NCBI GenBank assembly: GCA_023412975.1
Contig: JAEZRB010000224.1
Coordinates: forward strand, 1-10,792
Direction: 5' to 3'
Source: Bacteroidota bacterium
Lineage (GTDB): Bacteria; Bacteroidota; Bacteroidia; Chitinophagales; Chitinophagaceae
DNA: 10,792 nt
How positions within the stretch are numbered: position 1 is the stretch's first letter; each line of letters begins with the position of its first letter. Below, in pieces: positions 1 through 6,333 of this stretch. The position numbers and the translations under genes were made by a program. The notes under the pieces were generated by a model. That model had not been told where the DNA came from, ran no database searches, and worked only from the letters and a program-made list of their open reading frames with translations.

Positions 1-1
1 G

Positions 2-385
2 GCCAATGCTGAGGAACTGGAAAAAAGAATGGTGGCAGCTTTCAATGCCGCAGGTGAGGCCAAGCCCGACGAACAGTTGCCATACCTCGTTATCGGTGAC
101 TATTTTGTAATGTTAAAAGCTGAAGGCCTGAAAAAAACCGATAAGAAATACGCCGAATACCTGGAAGCAGGAAGAGAACCGTATGAAAAAGCGGCAGCGA
201 TCTTTGAGAAAAAAGGACTTGCTAACCTCAACGGCAGCGACAGGCAGCAATACAAAAAAGCAGCAGGCTTCCTGGAAGATATTTACAATTTCAAAAAAGA
301 ACAGGCAAAAGGCAAACCCGCCGAAGTAGCTAAGTATACAGCTGAAGCTAAGAAATGGGGGGATTTGTACTCGAGCATCCGATAG
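2..385 (+). CDS. C-terminal part of an unrecognised helical protein (TPR-like?), 5' truncated
   Basis: The reading frame is open from base 2 and ends at TAG (383-385), so only the last 127 residues are visible; the true start lies left of the window. An internal ATG at 29 is not preceded by any start signal and the frame continues upstream of it. The visible part is rich in Ala, Lys and Glu, with Tyr and Phe spaced as in helical hairpins, for example a YEKAAAIFEKKG stretch and later YKKAAGFLEDIY. This resembles the end of a tetratricopeptide-type or other alpha-helical repeat protein, but I see no clear TPR consensus. There is no membrane segment. The gene is followed at once by the palindromic region 405-483. 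The function is unknown. I am confident that it is coding, but not of the fold. Confidence 0.8.
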   Translation, partial: ANAEELEKRMVAAFNAAGEAKPDEQLPYLVIGDYFVMLKAEGLKKTDKKYAEYLEAGREPYEKAAAIFEKKGLANLNGSDRQQYKKAAGFLEDIYNFKKEQAKGKPAEVAKYTAEAKKWGDLYSSIR

Positions 386-404
386 GTTCTTTTGAGTAAT
401 TAGT

Positions 405-483
405 AATTGGTAATTGGGAATTAGGCCGCAGACACTGCGGAAATTTGGGAATCACCCAAATATCTAATTCCGAATTACCAATT
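405..483. repeat. Branched (cloverleaf-like) inverted repeat, REP/MITE-like
   Basis: The outer arms 405-424 and 464-483 are 20 nt each and pair with a single mismatch. Inside them lie two further perfect hairpins: ccgcag (426-431) with ctgcgg (435-440) over a 3-nt loop, and atttggg (443-449) with cccaaat (455-461) over a 5-nt loop. The whole can fold as a three-way junction. On the left the arm runs into degenerate tandem repeats of taattag/taattgg (397-418). Such structures resemble REP-type or other mobile palindromic elements, and could also act as a transcript end for the upstream gene. There is no T-run after it, so a classic intrinsic terminator is unlikely. Confidence 0.75.
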
Positions 484-642
484 CGCTTTTAATAGCACTA
501 ATAGATTTATTAGGGAATTATTAATTAAGAGTTATTGCTGTCCGGGGTATCGTTGGCCTCACAACATGGTATCAAGAGAAAACTACAGGTTAATCCGTTT
601 TAATGCCAAGGGTTAATCAAGCGATCCGGGTGGAAGGTAAAA

Positions 643-685
643 CGGAACTCCGTTCCGTTCTTGCTGGCCGGAACGGGAGTTCCGG
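643..685. repeat. GC-rich double hairpin / long inverted repeat
   Basis: Two adjacent hairpins share the same core: cggaac (643-648) with gttccg (652-657), loop 3 nt; and ccggaac (668-674) with gttccgg (679-685), loop 4 nt. Because the cores are alike, 644-656 can also pair with 671-684 region as one long stem with a one-base bulge. No T-run follows on the rightward strand. It lies between converging genes, so it may be an RNA-end stabiliser, or a second palindromic repeat unit. Confidence 0.6.
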
Positions 686-703
686 CATCCATGGACACTG
701 ATG

Positions 704-732
704 AAAAAAAAGTACCCAGGCGCTACGGTTAC
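704..732 (-). terminator. Candidate intrinsic terminator of the leftward gene 749-1321
   Basis: Read leftward, the stem gtaacc (732-727) pairs with gggtac (717-712) with one mismatch, over a 9-nt loop, and is followed directly by eight T (711-704). It begins 17 bp after the TAA stop of the gene at 749. The stem is short, which limits confidence. Confidence 0.45.
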
Positions 733-748
733 CAATTCCCTTTAAAGT

Positions 749-1321
749 TTATTTCTTCAATTCAAACATCAACCCCAGGTAAGCTTCACCGATCAGGAAA
801 GCGATAGCACCACCAGCGACGGCGGCGAGCAAGGGCCAGACTATATAAACCAATAAAGGTTTTAAATACCATTTTGACAGGTGCTGATGGATCGTTTCGG
901 CTTTGCCCGTGATGGTGACCAGGCGGGGAGCATTCACAGTACGTGCGAGGTAGGCTGTGACGGAGTTGGTTGTACCTTTACTGTGGTATGCGTTTGTGGA
1001 TGCCCGGTTGAAAACGGGACTATCTTTTTGTTTTTCTTCGTATTCAAATCCTGCCATAGCTGGTGCAGGGTTCATGACCATCACCTCAGCTTCCTTATAA
1101 GAAGAAGCGGCAGCGGCCAGGGGATTCAGAACGGTGAAATTCTTTTTAGCAGGGTTGGGGAAGCGTATCACTTTTTTTTCCACCAGGGTTTCCTTCGCCT
1201 TTTCAGACAGGCCGGTGGACAGGCGTCCCCGGAATACATCACGATTCCACGCGACGGGTGTGGTTGCAGCTTTGTGCTCCTGGAAGACCACTTCACAGGC
1301 AATTTTAAGTTCGGGCGTCAT
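749..1321 (-). CDS. Hypothetical protein with a C-terminal membrane anchor (190 aa)
   Basis: I do not recognise a named family. From ATG at 1321 the protein has 190 residues: a soluble N-terminal part beginning MTPELKIACEVVFQEHK, a mixed middle region rich in Ala, Asn and Pro, and a hydrophobic stretch at about residues 155-177 (LLVYIVWPLLAAVAGGAIAF) followed by a short tail ending in Lys-Lys. No signal peptide is seen, so it is probably anchored in the inner membrane by its C terminus with the bulk in the cytoplasm. The frame can be extended to a TTG at 1360, but the added 13 residues look unnatural, and MTPELK is a more typical beginning. No Shine-Dalgarno is visible at either start. An overlapping frame on the other strand (881-1363) is Cys- and Phe-rich and looks like a shadow. 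Confidence 0.7.
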   Translation of the reverse strand: MTPELKIACEVVFQEHKAATTPVAWNRDVFRGRLSTGLSEKAKETLVEKKVIRFPNPAKKNFTVLNPLAAAASSYKEAEVMVMNPAPAMAGFEYEEKQKDSPVFNRASTNAYHSKGTTNSVTAYLARTVNAPRLVTITGKAETIHQHLSKWYLKPLLVYIVWPLLAAVAGGAIAFLIGEAYLGLMFELKK

Positions 1322-1524
1322 AACAGTAATGTTGACGGCACTAAAAACGAGCCGTGTCAATAAAAAAACCGGGGAAATTCGTGGGATATCTGGAGCTTGT
1401 GGGCTAGTGGGACGACTAAATTAATATATTCCTCCAGATTTTTACAATGATGCAGAATAATTTTTCAGATAGGTGGACAGGTACCCAAAAATTGGAGATA
1501 AAATATTCTAAAGCCACTACTGAA

Positions 1525-1956
1525 CTATGATTGGGGGACAGCGTTGGGAGAATGGCAATCTTTCCAGTACTCAATAATATTATGTAACACCCGTACCAGG
1601 TCGGAATAGCTGGAGGGTTTGGTAAAAAACCCCTGGATTGAGTTAGAATAGGCGTCAATGATACTGCGCTGGTCTGCTGCTGTGGTAAAAAACAGGTAGG
1701 GTATACATTTCAGCCTGAGCTGCTCGTTATTATGGATTTTTTCGCGCAGGGCAAAGCCGCTTAGTTTGGGCAGGTTTATATCAGAGATAATGATAAACGC
1801 CTGGTCATTGGTTTGCGTCAGGTATTCAAGGGCGGCCATCCCATCCTTGAAATAGATCACTTCATTGGGAACGCTCAGTTCTTTAAATACTTCGCCAAAA
1901 ATTTCCAGGTCATCTGGATCGTCTTCAATAATAATGATGGGGCCGTTCTTATTCAT
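1525..1956 (-). CDS. Single-domain response regulator (CheY/Rcp1-like)
   Basis: The 143-residue protein is almost entirely one receiver domain. The acidic pocket is E11-D12-D13, the phospho-acceptor is D59 (in ISDINLPKLSG), the switch Thr is at T91/T92 (FFTTAA) and the conserved Lys is K113 (FTKP). All catalytic positions are intact, so it should be phosphorylated. There is no DNA-binding or enzyme domain; the last 15 residues are a short polar tail. Proteins of this type act as phosphate shuttles or control a partner protein by direct binding. No histidine kinase lies next to it, so it is an orphan. It starts at ATG and is separated from its same-strand neighbours by about 200-300 bp, so it is probably transcribed alone. 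Confidence 0.93.
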   Translation of the reverse strand: MNKNGPIIIIEDDPDDLEIFGEVFKELSVPNEVIYFKDGMAALEYLTQTNDQAFIIISDINLPKLSGFALREKIHNNEQLRLKCIPYLFFTTAADQRSIIDAYSNSIQGFFTKPSSYSDLVRVLHNIIEYWKDCHSPNAVPQS

Positions 1957-2264
1957 GCAACAGGTTTGTGTTTTAAATCTATATTATCTATATTAATTAT
2001 CATATGGTATAGCCAAGAATTGCGCCAGTATATTTGATAATTTCTATAAAAATCCAGAATCTTCATCTGGCCAATGAAATTTTCATTTGCCTGAAAATTG
2101 TAAAGGAGGGAGCGCCCGCGAGTGAGTAAACTTGTTCCTTGAAGGATACTGGATTTACACACTTAACATAATATAAATTATAGGAAAATTTCGTACCTTT
2201 ATAAATCCTAAGGATTCTGAGAATTGACCTCCGCCGGGCTATGTCCATGGCTTATCGGCGCAGG
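1957..2264. other. 308-bp intergenic region upstream of the response regulator
   Basis: AT-rich, with no credible gene. Read leftward it must hold the promoter of the response regulator; a box TAGATTTA (1981-1974) fits TAnnTTTG at seven of eight bases but has no clear -33 partner. Read rightward, TACCTTTA (2194-2201) is a similarly good -7-like box with no gene after it. A 13-bp palindrome aatcctaaggatt (2204-2216) and the hairpin at 2226-2266 sit at the right end, just after the DUF62 gene. Confidence 0.5.
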
Positions 2265-2266
2265 TC
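2226..2266 (-). terminator. Stem-loop at the 3' end of the DUF62 gene
   Basis: Arms gacctccgccg (2226-2236) and cggcgcaggtc (2256-2266) pair over 11 bp with one mismatch, around a 19-nt loop. The stop codon of the leftward DUF62 gene (2267-2265) lies at the start of the stem. No T-run follows, so this is a possible factor-dependent terminator or 3'-end stabiliser rather than a textbook intrinsic terminator. Confidence 0.4.
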
Positions 2267-3173
2267 ATTTTTTTATATGGATCGTCCAGCCCGGACCTGG
2301 GTGTACGCGGAATTGCTCTGCAAAATTTCCCATATTGATCGCCAGCGAAAAATTCATCAGGCTGTTCAGGTAAGCCAGCGGCTGGCCGGCAGATACATCA
2401 CCAAACGTATTGACGAAAGCCAGCCGGCCGGAATAAACAACAGAATCATGATATGAGATACTTACCAGCACCGAATCGCCGGTTCGGATCCCGGCACGCA
2501 TAACCAGACTGTCAGGTATATTGGTCCAGACATTACCATATTGCGGATCCAGAACAGGAATATTGCCTCTTAAGCCATTCTCGTCAAGTTCGGGTGCCTG
2601 GTATGAGATTGTTTGCGGTTCGCTTCCCAGAACCGGGCCCACCTGGTCAAACTGGATCTTCCCGGAAGCCAGCCTGGCAGCCGTGTACATATAGACATCA
2701 CGCCCATGAAATGTAAAGGAGTTGTCAGAACCTGGCCTGCGATTGACACGCTCATCGATCACGCGGACTTCCTCAATGCCTTCCAGCGCTGCCAGCAAGG
2801 TGATGGTACCATTGTCCGGCGTTACGATATAATGATCCCTTTTTGTTCTGGCGACAATCGATTTACGCCTGGTGCCAACACCCGGATCTACTACCGAAAC
2901 AAATACCGTGTTGGCCGGCCAGTATGGTACCACCTGGCTCAGGCGGTAACCCGCTTCCCATATATTAAATGCAGGAATCTCGTGTGTGAGGTCTACAATA
3001 TCTAATGTTGCGTGTACTTCTTTTGCGACACCCTTCATGGCCGCCACCGCCCCGTCCCTGACGCCAAAATCGGTTTGCACCACCAATGAAACTTCTAAAT
3101 GATTTCGTCTGCCACAACCCATTAAACAGGTTATGCAAATAACAACGAGGATCATTCGTAAAAGAGTCATCAT
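2265..3173 (-). CDS. SAM hydroxide adenosyltransferase family (DUF62) lipoprotein
   Basis: Enzymes of this family split S-adenosylmethionine with water into adenosine and methionine; they are related to SAM chlorinase/fluorinase. From the start at 3173 the protein has 302 residues. Family motifs are clear: QTDFG near 33-37, a DLTHEIPAFNIWEA segment, VVDPGVGTRR, TPDNGT, FTFHGRDV, and a C-terminal barrel with YGNVWTNI and PLAYLNS. The Asp-Arg-His triad typical of the hydroxide-using branch is present as D96, R103 and H156. The N terminus (MMTLLRMILVVICITCLMGC) is a lipoprotein signal with C20 in the lipobox, so the protein is predicted to be exported and lipidated. The open frame extends 57 residues further up, but that part overlaps the opposite gene and would bury the signal peptide. 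No partner gene is adjacent. Confidence 0.88.
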   Translation of the reverse strand: MMTLLRMILVVICITCLMGCGRRNHLEVSLVVQTDFGVRDGAVAAMKGVAKEVHATLDIVDLTHEIPAFNIWEAGYRLSQVVPYWPANTVFVSVVDPGVGTRRKSIVARTKRDHYIVTPDNGTITLLAALEGIEEVRVIDERVNRRPGSDNSFTFHGRDVYMYTAARLASGKIQFDQVGPVLGSEPQTISYQAPELDENGLRGNIPVLDPQYGNVWTNIPDSLVMRAGIRTGDSVLVSISYHDSVVYSGRLAFVNTFGDVSAGQPLAYLNSLMNFSLAINMGNFAEQFRVHPGPGWTIHIKK

Positions 3174-3206
3174 TTTTTTGTCGCTAAAGTTATTTATTTG
3201 CAGGCT

Positions 3207-3731
3207 ATGAACCTGCGTGCACAAATCCTGAAAGAACATACCCGGGCCAATTGCGATATCATCGTAAACTGGATCGGCCATTCCCAGGATCGTTTCGACC
3301 AGCTTTTTGACCTGTTCTTTCAAGGTGATCCCCGACTGAATCAAAAAGCAGCCTGGCCGCTATGTAATGCCGTGATCCAACACCCCGCCCTGATCAAAAA
3401 ACATTTTTCGAAACTGCTGGGAAACCTCCAAAAACCCGGCATTCATGACGCCGTCAAGCGCAACAGTCTACGCCTGATGCAGGACCTGGAAATCCCCCGC
3501 CGTTACCATGGAACGCTGATGAATTATTGCTTCGACTGTATCATGTCACCCAGCGAAAAAGTTGCTTCTAAAGCATTCGCTTTGACAATTTTAAACAATT
3601 TATCTAAATATTATCCTGAAATAAAACCCGAGCTTCAAACCGTGATTGAGGAGCGCTGGAATTACGAAACAGCTGCCTTCCACAGCCGGGCAAAAAAGAT
3701 ACTCCAACGACTGAAAAAGACGGCTGCATAA
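3207..3731 (+). CDS. HEAT-like alpha-helical repeat protein of unknown function (174 aa)
   Basis: The start is the ATG at 3207 (MNLRAQILKEHTR); a TTG three codons earlier is possible but unneeded. The sequence is nearly all helix, with units in the style of HEAT repeats, e.g. NQKAAWPLCNAVIQHPALIKK at about 46-66 and SEKVASKAFALTILNNLSKYYP in the second half, and a basic end (AKKILQRLKKTAA). There is no signal peptide or membrane segment, so it is probably cytosolic. From memory, small HEAT-like proteins of this build are common in Bacteroidota and have sometimes been labelled adenylosuccinate lyase in databases; no lyase motif is visible here, and I would not use that name. It is divergent from the DUF62 gene by 33 bp and converges on serA with a 14-bp gap. 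A scaffold or binding role is likely, but the partner is unknown. Confidence 0.8.
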   Translation: MNLRAQILKEHTRANCDIIVNWIGHSQDRFDQLFDLFFQGDPRLNQKAAWPLCNAVIQHPALIKKHFSKLLGNLQKPGIHDAVKRNSLRLMQDLEIPRRYHGTLMNYCFDCIMSPSEKVASKAFALTILNNLSKYYPEIKPELQTVIEERWNYETAAFHSRAKKILQRLKKTAA

Positions 3732-3745
3732 TTTAGCGATCCAGG

Positions 3746-4984
3746 TCAATACACCAGCCTAACCTTGATTGTTTCTTTAACATCCTTCAGTAACTGCAGG
3801 GCTTTATTGGAAAGCTGCTTGTCGACATCGAGTACCACATAACCAATATCCTCGTTGGTCTTGAGGTATTGCCCAACGATATTGATATTGTTTTTGGAAA
3901 GTGTGGTGTTGATCGCCGAGAGTACCCCGGGCACATTATTATGTATATGCAATATGCGGTGTGAACCTTCCTGTGGCGGCAATGCCAGGGCCGGCACGGT
4001 ATGCGAACCGAACGTGATCCCTTTTTCCAGAAAATTGAACAGCTTTATGCTAACATCTTCGCCAATATTTTGTTGTGCTTCTTCGGTAGAGCCACCTATA
4101 TGCGGTGTCAGTATCACATTAGGCAGGTCCTGCAAAGGTGTTTGAAAACGATCTCCATTCTTTTCAGGCTCCCAGGGAAATACATCGATCGCGGCGCCAC
4201 TGATGATGCCATCTTCAATAAATTTACGAAGGGCTGCCAGGTCTACTACCTCACCCCTCGCATAGTTGATCAGGATCGATCCTTTCTTAAAATATTTTAG
4301 CGTATTCTTATTGATCAGGTTTTTGGTCTGGCTGGTCTCAGGTACATGAAGAGTCACTACATCCGCTTTACTCAGCACATCTTTTAAGGTCTTTCCATCG
4401 GTCGCATTACCCAGGGGCAATTTGGTCTCCACATCATAGAAGATCACCTTCATCCCCATGGCTTCTGCCAGCACACTTACCTGGCTGCCAATATTGCCAT
4501 AGCCAATAATGCCTAAGGTTTTTCCCCGAAGCTCATAGCTGCCTTTTGCATCCTTCATCCAGATGCCATCGTGGGCCGCTTTATTTTTATCAGGAATACG
4601 GCGGATTAGCATGATAGATAAACCGATCACGAGTTCTGCCACCGATCTTGTATTGGAATAAGGCGCATTGAATACAACCACCCCGTGTTTTGTCGCGGCT
4701 TTTAGATCCACCTGGTTTACGCCGATACAAAAACAGCCGATCGCCTGCAATTTCTTTGCTGCATCCAGCACTTTTGAAGTGATCTGCGATTTGGATCGTA
4801 TGCCGAGAATATGAACATTACTGACTTCTTTAATGAGTTCTTCTTCGGTTAATGCCTTGGTTATTTTTTCTACCTGGGTATATCCCTGCTTCTGAAAGTT
4901 TTTTACCGCGAGGTCACTGATATTTTCCAGGAATAGTATACGTATTTTTTCTTTTGGATAGCTTGTTTTTTCTTTATTTGACAT
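3746..4984 (-). CDS. serA: D-3-phosphoglycerate dehydrogenase (serine biosynthesis)
   Basis: SerA oxidises 3-phosphoglycerate to 3-phosphohydroxypyruvate with NAD+, the first step of serine synthesis. The 412-residue length matches the E. coli-type enzyme (about 410). The substrate-binding domain is split around a Rossmann domain (about 110-300) with the dinucleotide motif GYGNIG at 161-166. Catalytic residues are R243 (in ARGEVVD), E272 (in WEPEKN) and H295 (in TPHIGGST), each three positions after the E. coli equivalents. A C-terminal ACT domain (about 342-412, with the HNNVPGVLSAIN loop) suggests feedback control by serine, as in the family; this is inference. The start ATG gives the usual short polar N-terminal extension. 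No serB or serC is nearby. Confidence 0.96.
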   Translation of the reverse strand: MSNKEKTSYPKEKIRILFLENISDLAVKNFQKQGYTQVEKITKALTEEELIKEVSNVHILGIRSKSQITSKVLDAAKKLQAIGCFCIGVNQVDLKAATKHGVVVFNAPYSNTRSVAELVIGLSIMLIRRIPDKNKAAHDGIWMKDAKGSYELRGKTLGIIGYGNIGSQVSVLAEAMGMKVIFYDVETKLPLGNATDGKTLKDVLSKADVVTLHVPETSQTKNLINKNTLKYFKKGSILINYARGEVVDLAALRKFIEDGIISGAAIDVFPWEPEKNGDRFQTPLQDLPNVILTPHIGGSTEEAQQNIGEDVSIKLFNFLEKGITFGSHTVPALALPPQEGSHRILHIHNNVPGVLSAINTTLSKNNINIVGQYLKTNEDIGYVVLDVDKQLSNKALQLLKDVKETIKVRLVY

Positions 4985-4988
4985 ACTG

Positions 4989-5018
4989 CAAATATAACTC
5001 TCACGTTATTAACATAAA
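4989..5018 (-). promoter_or_regulatory. Candidate serA promoter, very close to the start codon
   Basis: Read leftward, TATATTTG (4996-4989) matches the Bacteroidota -7 box TAnnTTTG exactly. A weaker -33 box TTTA (5018-5015) lies 18 bp upstream. Only four bases separate the -7 box from the serA ATG, so the transcript would be leaderless or nearly so. Confidence 0.45.
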
Positions 5019-5042
5019 TTGGCACTTGTGGAAAACAGCCAG

Positions 5043-5073
5043 TTTGGCTCCATTTCTGCATATCCTATTTTTG
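5043..5073 (+). promoter_or_regulatory. Strong Bacteroidota-type promoter of the beta-lactamase-like gene
   Basis: The -33 box TTTG (5043-5046) and the -7 box TATTTTTG (5066-5073) both match the Bacteroidota housekeeping consensus exactly, with a 19-bp spacer. Transcription should start near 5079-5080, about 12 nt before the TTG start at 5092. This argues against any start codon upstream of about 5080. Confidence 0.75.
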
Positions 5074-5091
5074 ATTCAAACTGATACTCTA

Positions 5092-6306
5092 TTGAAAACC
5101 ATCCTGAACATAATCATCCTTTTAGTCATTAGCTATAGTTGTAATGAGGCGTCTTCTAAAACCTCAGTTGTTCCGGAAGATTCATTGCAGTATTACCCCC
5201 CTACTCCCAAACTGATAGATAAGCAGGAATTTCGCCGTTATCACCGGGAATTAACAGCATTTTTTGACGCTAAACTCCTGAAAAGAGGCTTCAACGGAAG
5301 CATCCTGGTTGCCAAGGACGGAGCCATCATTTATGAGAAATATGCAGGTTTTGCTGACCTGCGGAAAAAAGACCCCCTCACTGACAGTACTTCTCTACAT
5401 ATTGCCTCATCCGGCAAGACCATGACCGCCATGGCCGTGATGAGACTCGCGCAGGAAAACAGGTTATCACTGGATGATTCTATCCAGAAGTTTTTCCCGG
5501 GACTGGAGTATAAAGGCATCACTGTTCGCCAGCTGCTCAATCACCGCAGTGGCCTGCCTAACTATATTTATTTTATGTCGGAAGCACCTGAATACCGCGA
5601 CTCCTGCATTACCAATGAAGACGTATTGAATTTCCTGTACACTAAAAAGCCAAACCGCAGTTATGCTCCCGACCGCCGGTTTAGCTATAGCAACACAAAC
5701 TATGTACTGCTGGCCCTGATCATCGAACGGGTATCCGGTCAGACATTCGCTTCGTATATGAAGCAACATGTGTTTGATCCGCTGCAAATGACAAACACCT
5801 ATGTGGCGGGCGTCACTGAATTAGATAGTCTTTGCCCTTCCTTTCAGCACAATGGAGCTTACTGGGCTAATGATATGATGGAAGGTACTGCCGGTGATAA
5901 AAATACTTACTCAACGCCGCGTGATCTTTTAAAATGGGACCAGGCGCTTTATACCTCCCAATTCCTCAGCCAGGTGATGATCGATTCCGCTTTTCAGCCT
6001 AACAGCAATGAACGTCCATCGCTGCACAACTATGGTCTTGGTTGGAGAATGCTGAATTTTCCTAATGGCAAAAAAGTGATCTATCATTTCGGCCGCTGGC
6101 ACGGGTTCAATGCCGCGTTTGCACGCCTGGTTGACGAGAAGGTTACGATCGTTATACTTGGCAACAGGTACAACAGTAATATCTATCGTGTCGCACGTAA
6201 AGCCTACGATATCTTCGGCGACTATGACCAGAACGGGGGCAATGATGAAGAAGAAAACGATAATGAACGCGTCAGCAATATGCTGGCAGTAAAAGCGGGC
6301 AATTAG
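5092..6306 (+). CDS. Serine beta-lactamase-family hydrolase, lipoprotein, TTG start
   Basis: The family covers class C beta-lactamases, D-alanine peptidases and esterases. Three catalytic motifs are present: S106-x-x-K109 (SSGK), Y199-S-N201 and H332-F-G334. The fold features around them (GFNGSILVAKDG, HRSGLPNY, YGLGW) also fit. From TTG at 5092 the protein has 404 residues and begins with a short signal (MKTILNIIILLVISYSC) whose C17 is a probable lipidation site, so it should sit in a membrane facing the periplasm or outside. No ATG exists in frame before the signal; an earlier TTG (5071) lies inside the promoter box. The C terminus carries an acidic stretch (DEEENDNE) beyond the enzyme domain. 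The substrate cannot be told from sequence, and many such proteins are peptidases or esterases rather than resistance enzymes. Confidence 0.9.
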   Translation: MKTILNIIILLVISYSCNEASSKTSVVPEDSLQYYPPTPKLIDKQEFRRYHRELTAFFDAKLLKRGFNGSILVAKDGAIIYEKYAGFADLRKKDPLTDSTSLHIASSGKTMTAMAVMRLAQENRLSLDDSIQKFFPGLEYKGITVRQLLNHRSGLPNYIYFMSEAPEYRDSCITNEDVLNFLYTKKPNRSYAPDRRFSYSNTNYVLLALIIERVSGQTFASYMKQHVFDPLQMTNTYVAGVTELDSLCPSFQHNGAYWANDMMEGTAGDKNTYSTPRDLLKWDQALYTSQFLSQVMIDSAFQPNSNERPSLHNYGLGWRMLNFPNGKKVIYHFGRWHGFNAAFARLVDEKVTIVILGNRYNSNIYRVARKAYDIFGDYDQNGGNDEEENDNERVSNMLAVKAGN

Positions 6307-6333
6307 CAAATTAAAAAAGTTACCTAAGGACGA

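Larger units (their letters stand above)
386..748. other. Intergenic region between converging genes, rich in palindromes
   Basis: These 363 bp separate the 3' ends of two converging genes. I see no credible coding frame. They contain a branched inverted repeat (405-483), a small AT-rich hairpin (arms 498-503 and 508-513), a second GC-rich inverted repeat (643-685) and a terminator-like hairpin with a T-run for the leftward strand (704-732). The ten-base string ttaccaattc occurs at 475-484 and again at 729-738. The left part is AT-rich and simple in sequence, unlike the flanking genes. Confidence 0.75.

Noticed and set aside
386..748. Possible transposon or tRNA gene in the palindrome-rich gap
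   Set aside because: No transposase, target-site duplication or tRNA T-loop/anticodon pattern can be seen; the shared ten-base string at 475 and 729 is too short to define terminal repeats.
881..1363. 160-residue open frame on the rightward strand opposite the anchored protein
   Set aside because: Its composition is unnatural (many Cys, Phe and Gly runs) and it starts inside the opposite gene, whose frame shows a natural N terminus and membrane anchor. It is a shadow.
2613..3005. 130-residue rightward frame opposite the DUF62 gene
   Set aside because: Shadow of a gene with many conserved motifs; no start signal or recognisable product.
3174..3344. 57-residue N-terminal extension of the DUF62 frame
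   Set aside because: It overlaps the opposite HEAT-like gene and would place a lipoprotein signal in mid-protein; the Met at 3173 fits the signal peptide.
4954..5091. Upstream extension of the beta-lactamase-like frame to a TTG at 4954
   Set aside because: It overlaps the serA start, runs through the promoter boxes at 5043-5073, and precedes an obvious lipoprotein signal.
5092..6306. Antibiotic-resistance beta-lactamase
   Set aside because: The three serine-hydrolase motifs are shared by many peptidases and esterases; the lipoprotein form and acidic tail give no support for a resistance role.
5929..6309. 126-residue leftward open frame within the beta-lactamase-like gene
   Set aside because: Lies fully opposite a gene with clear catalytic motifs; no family features of its own.
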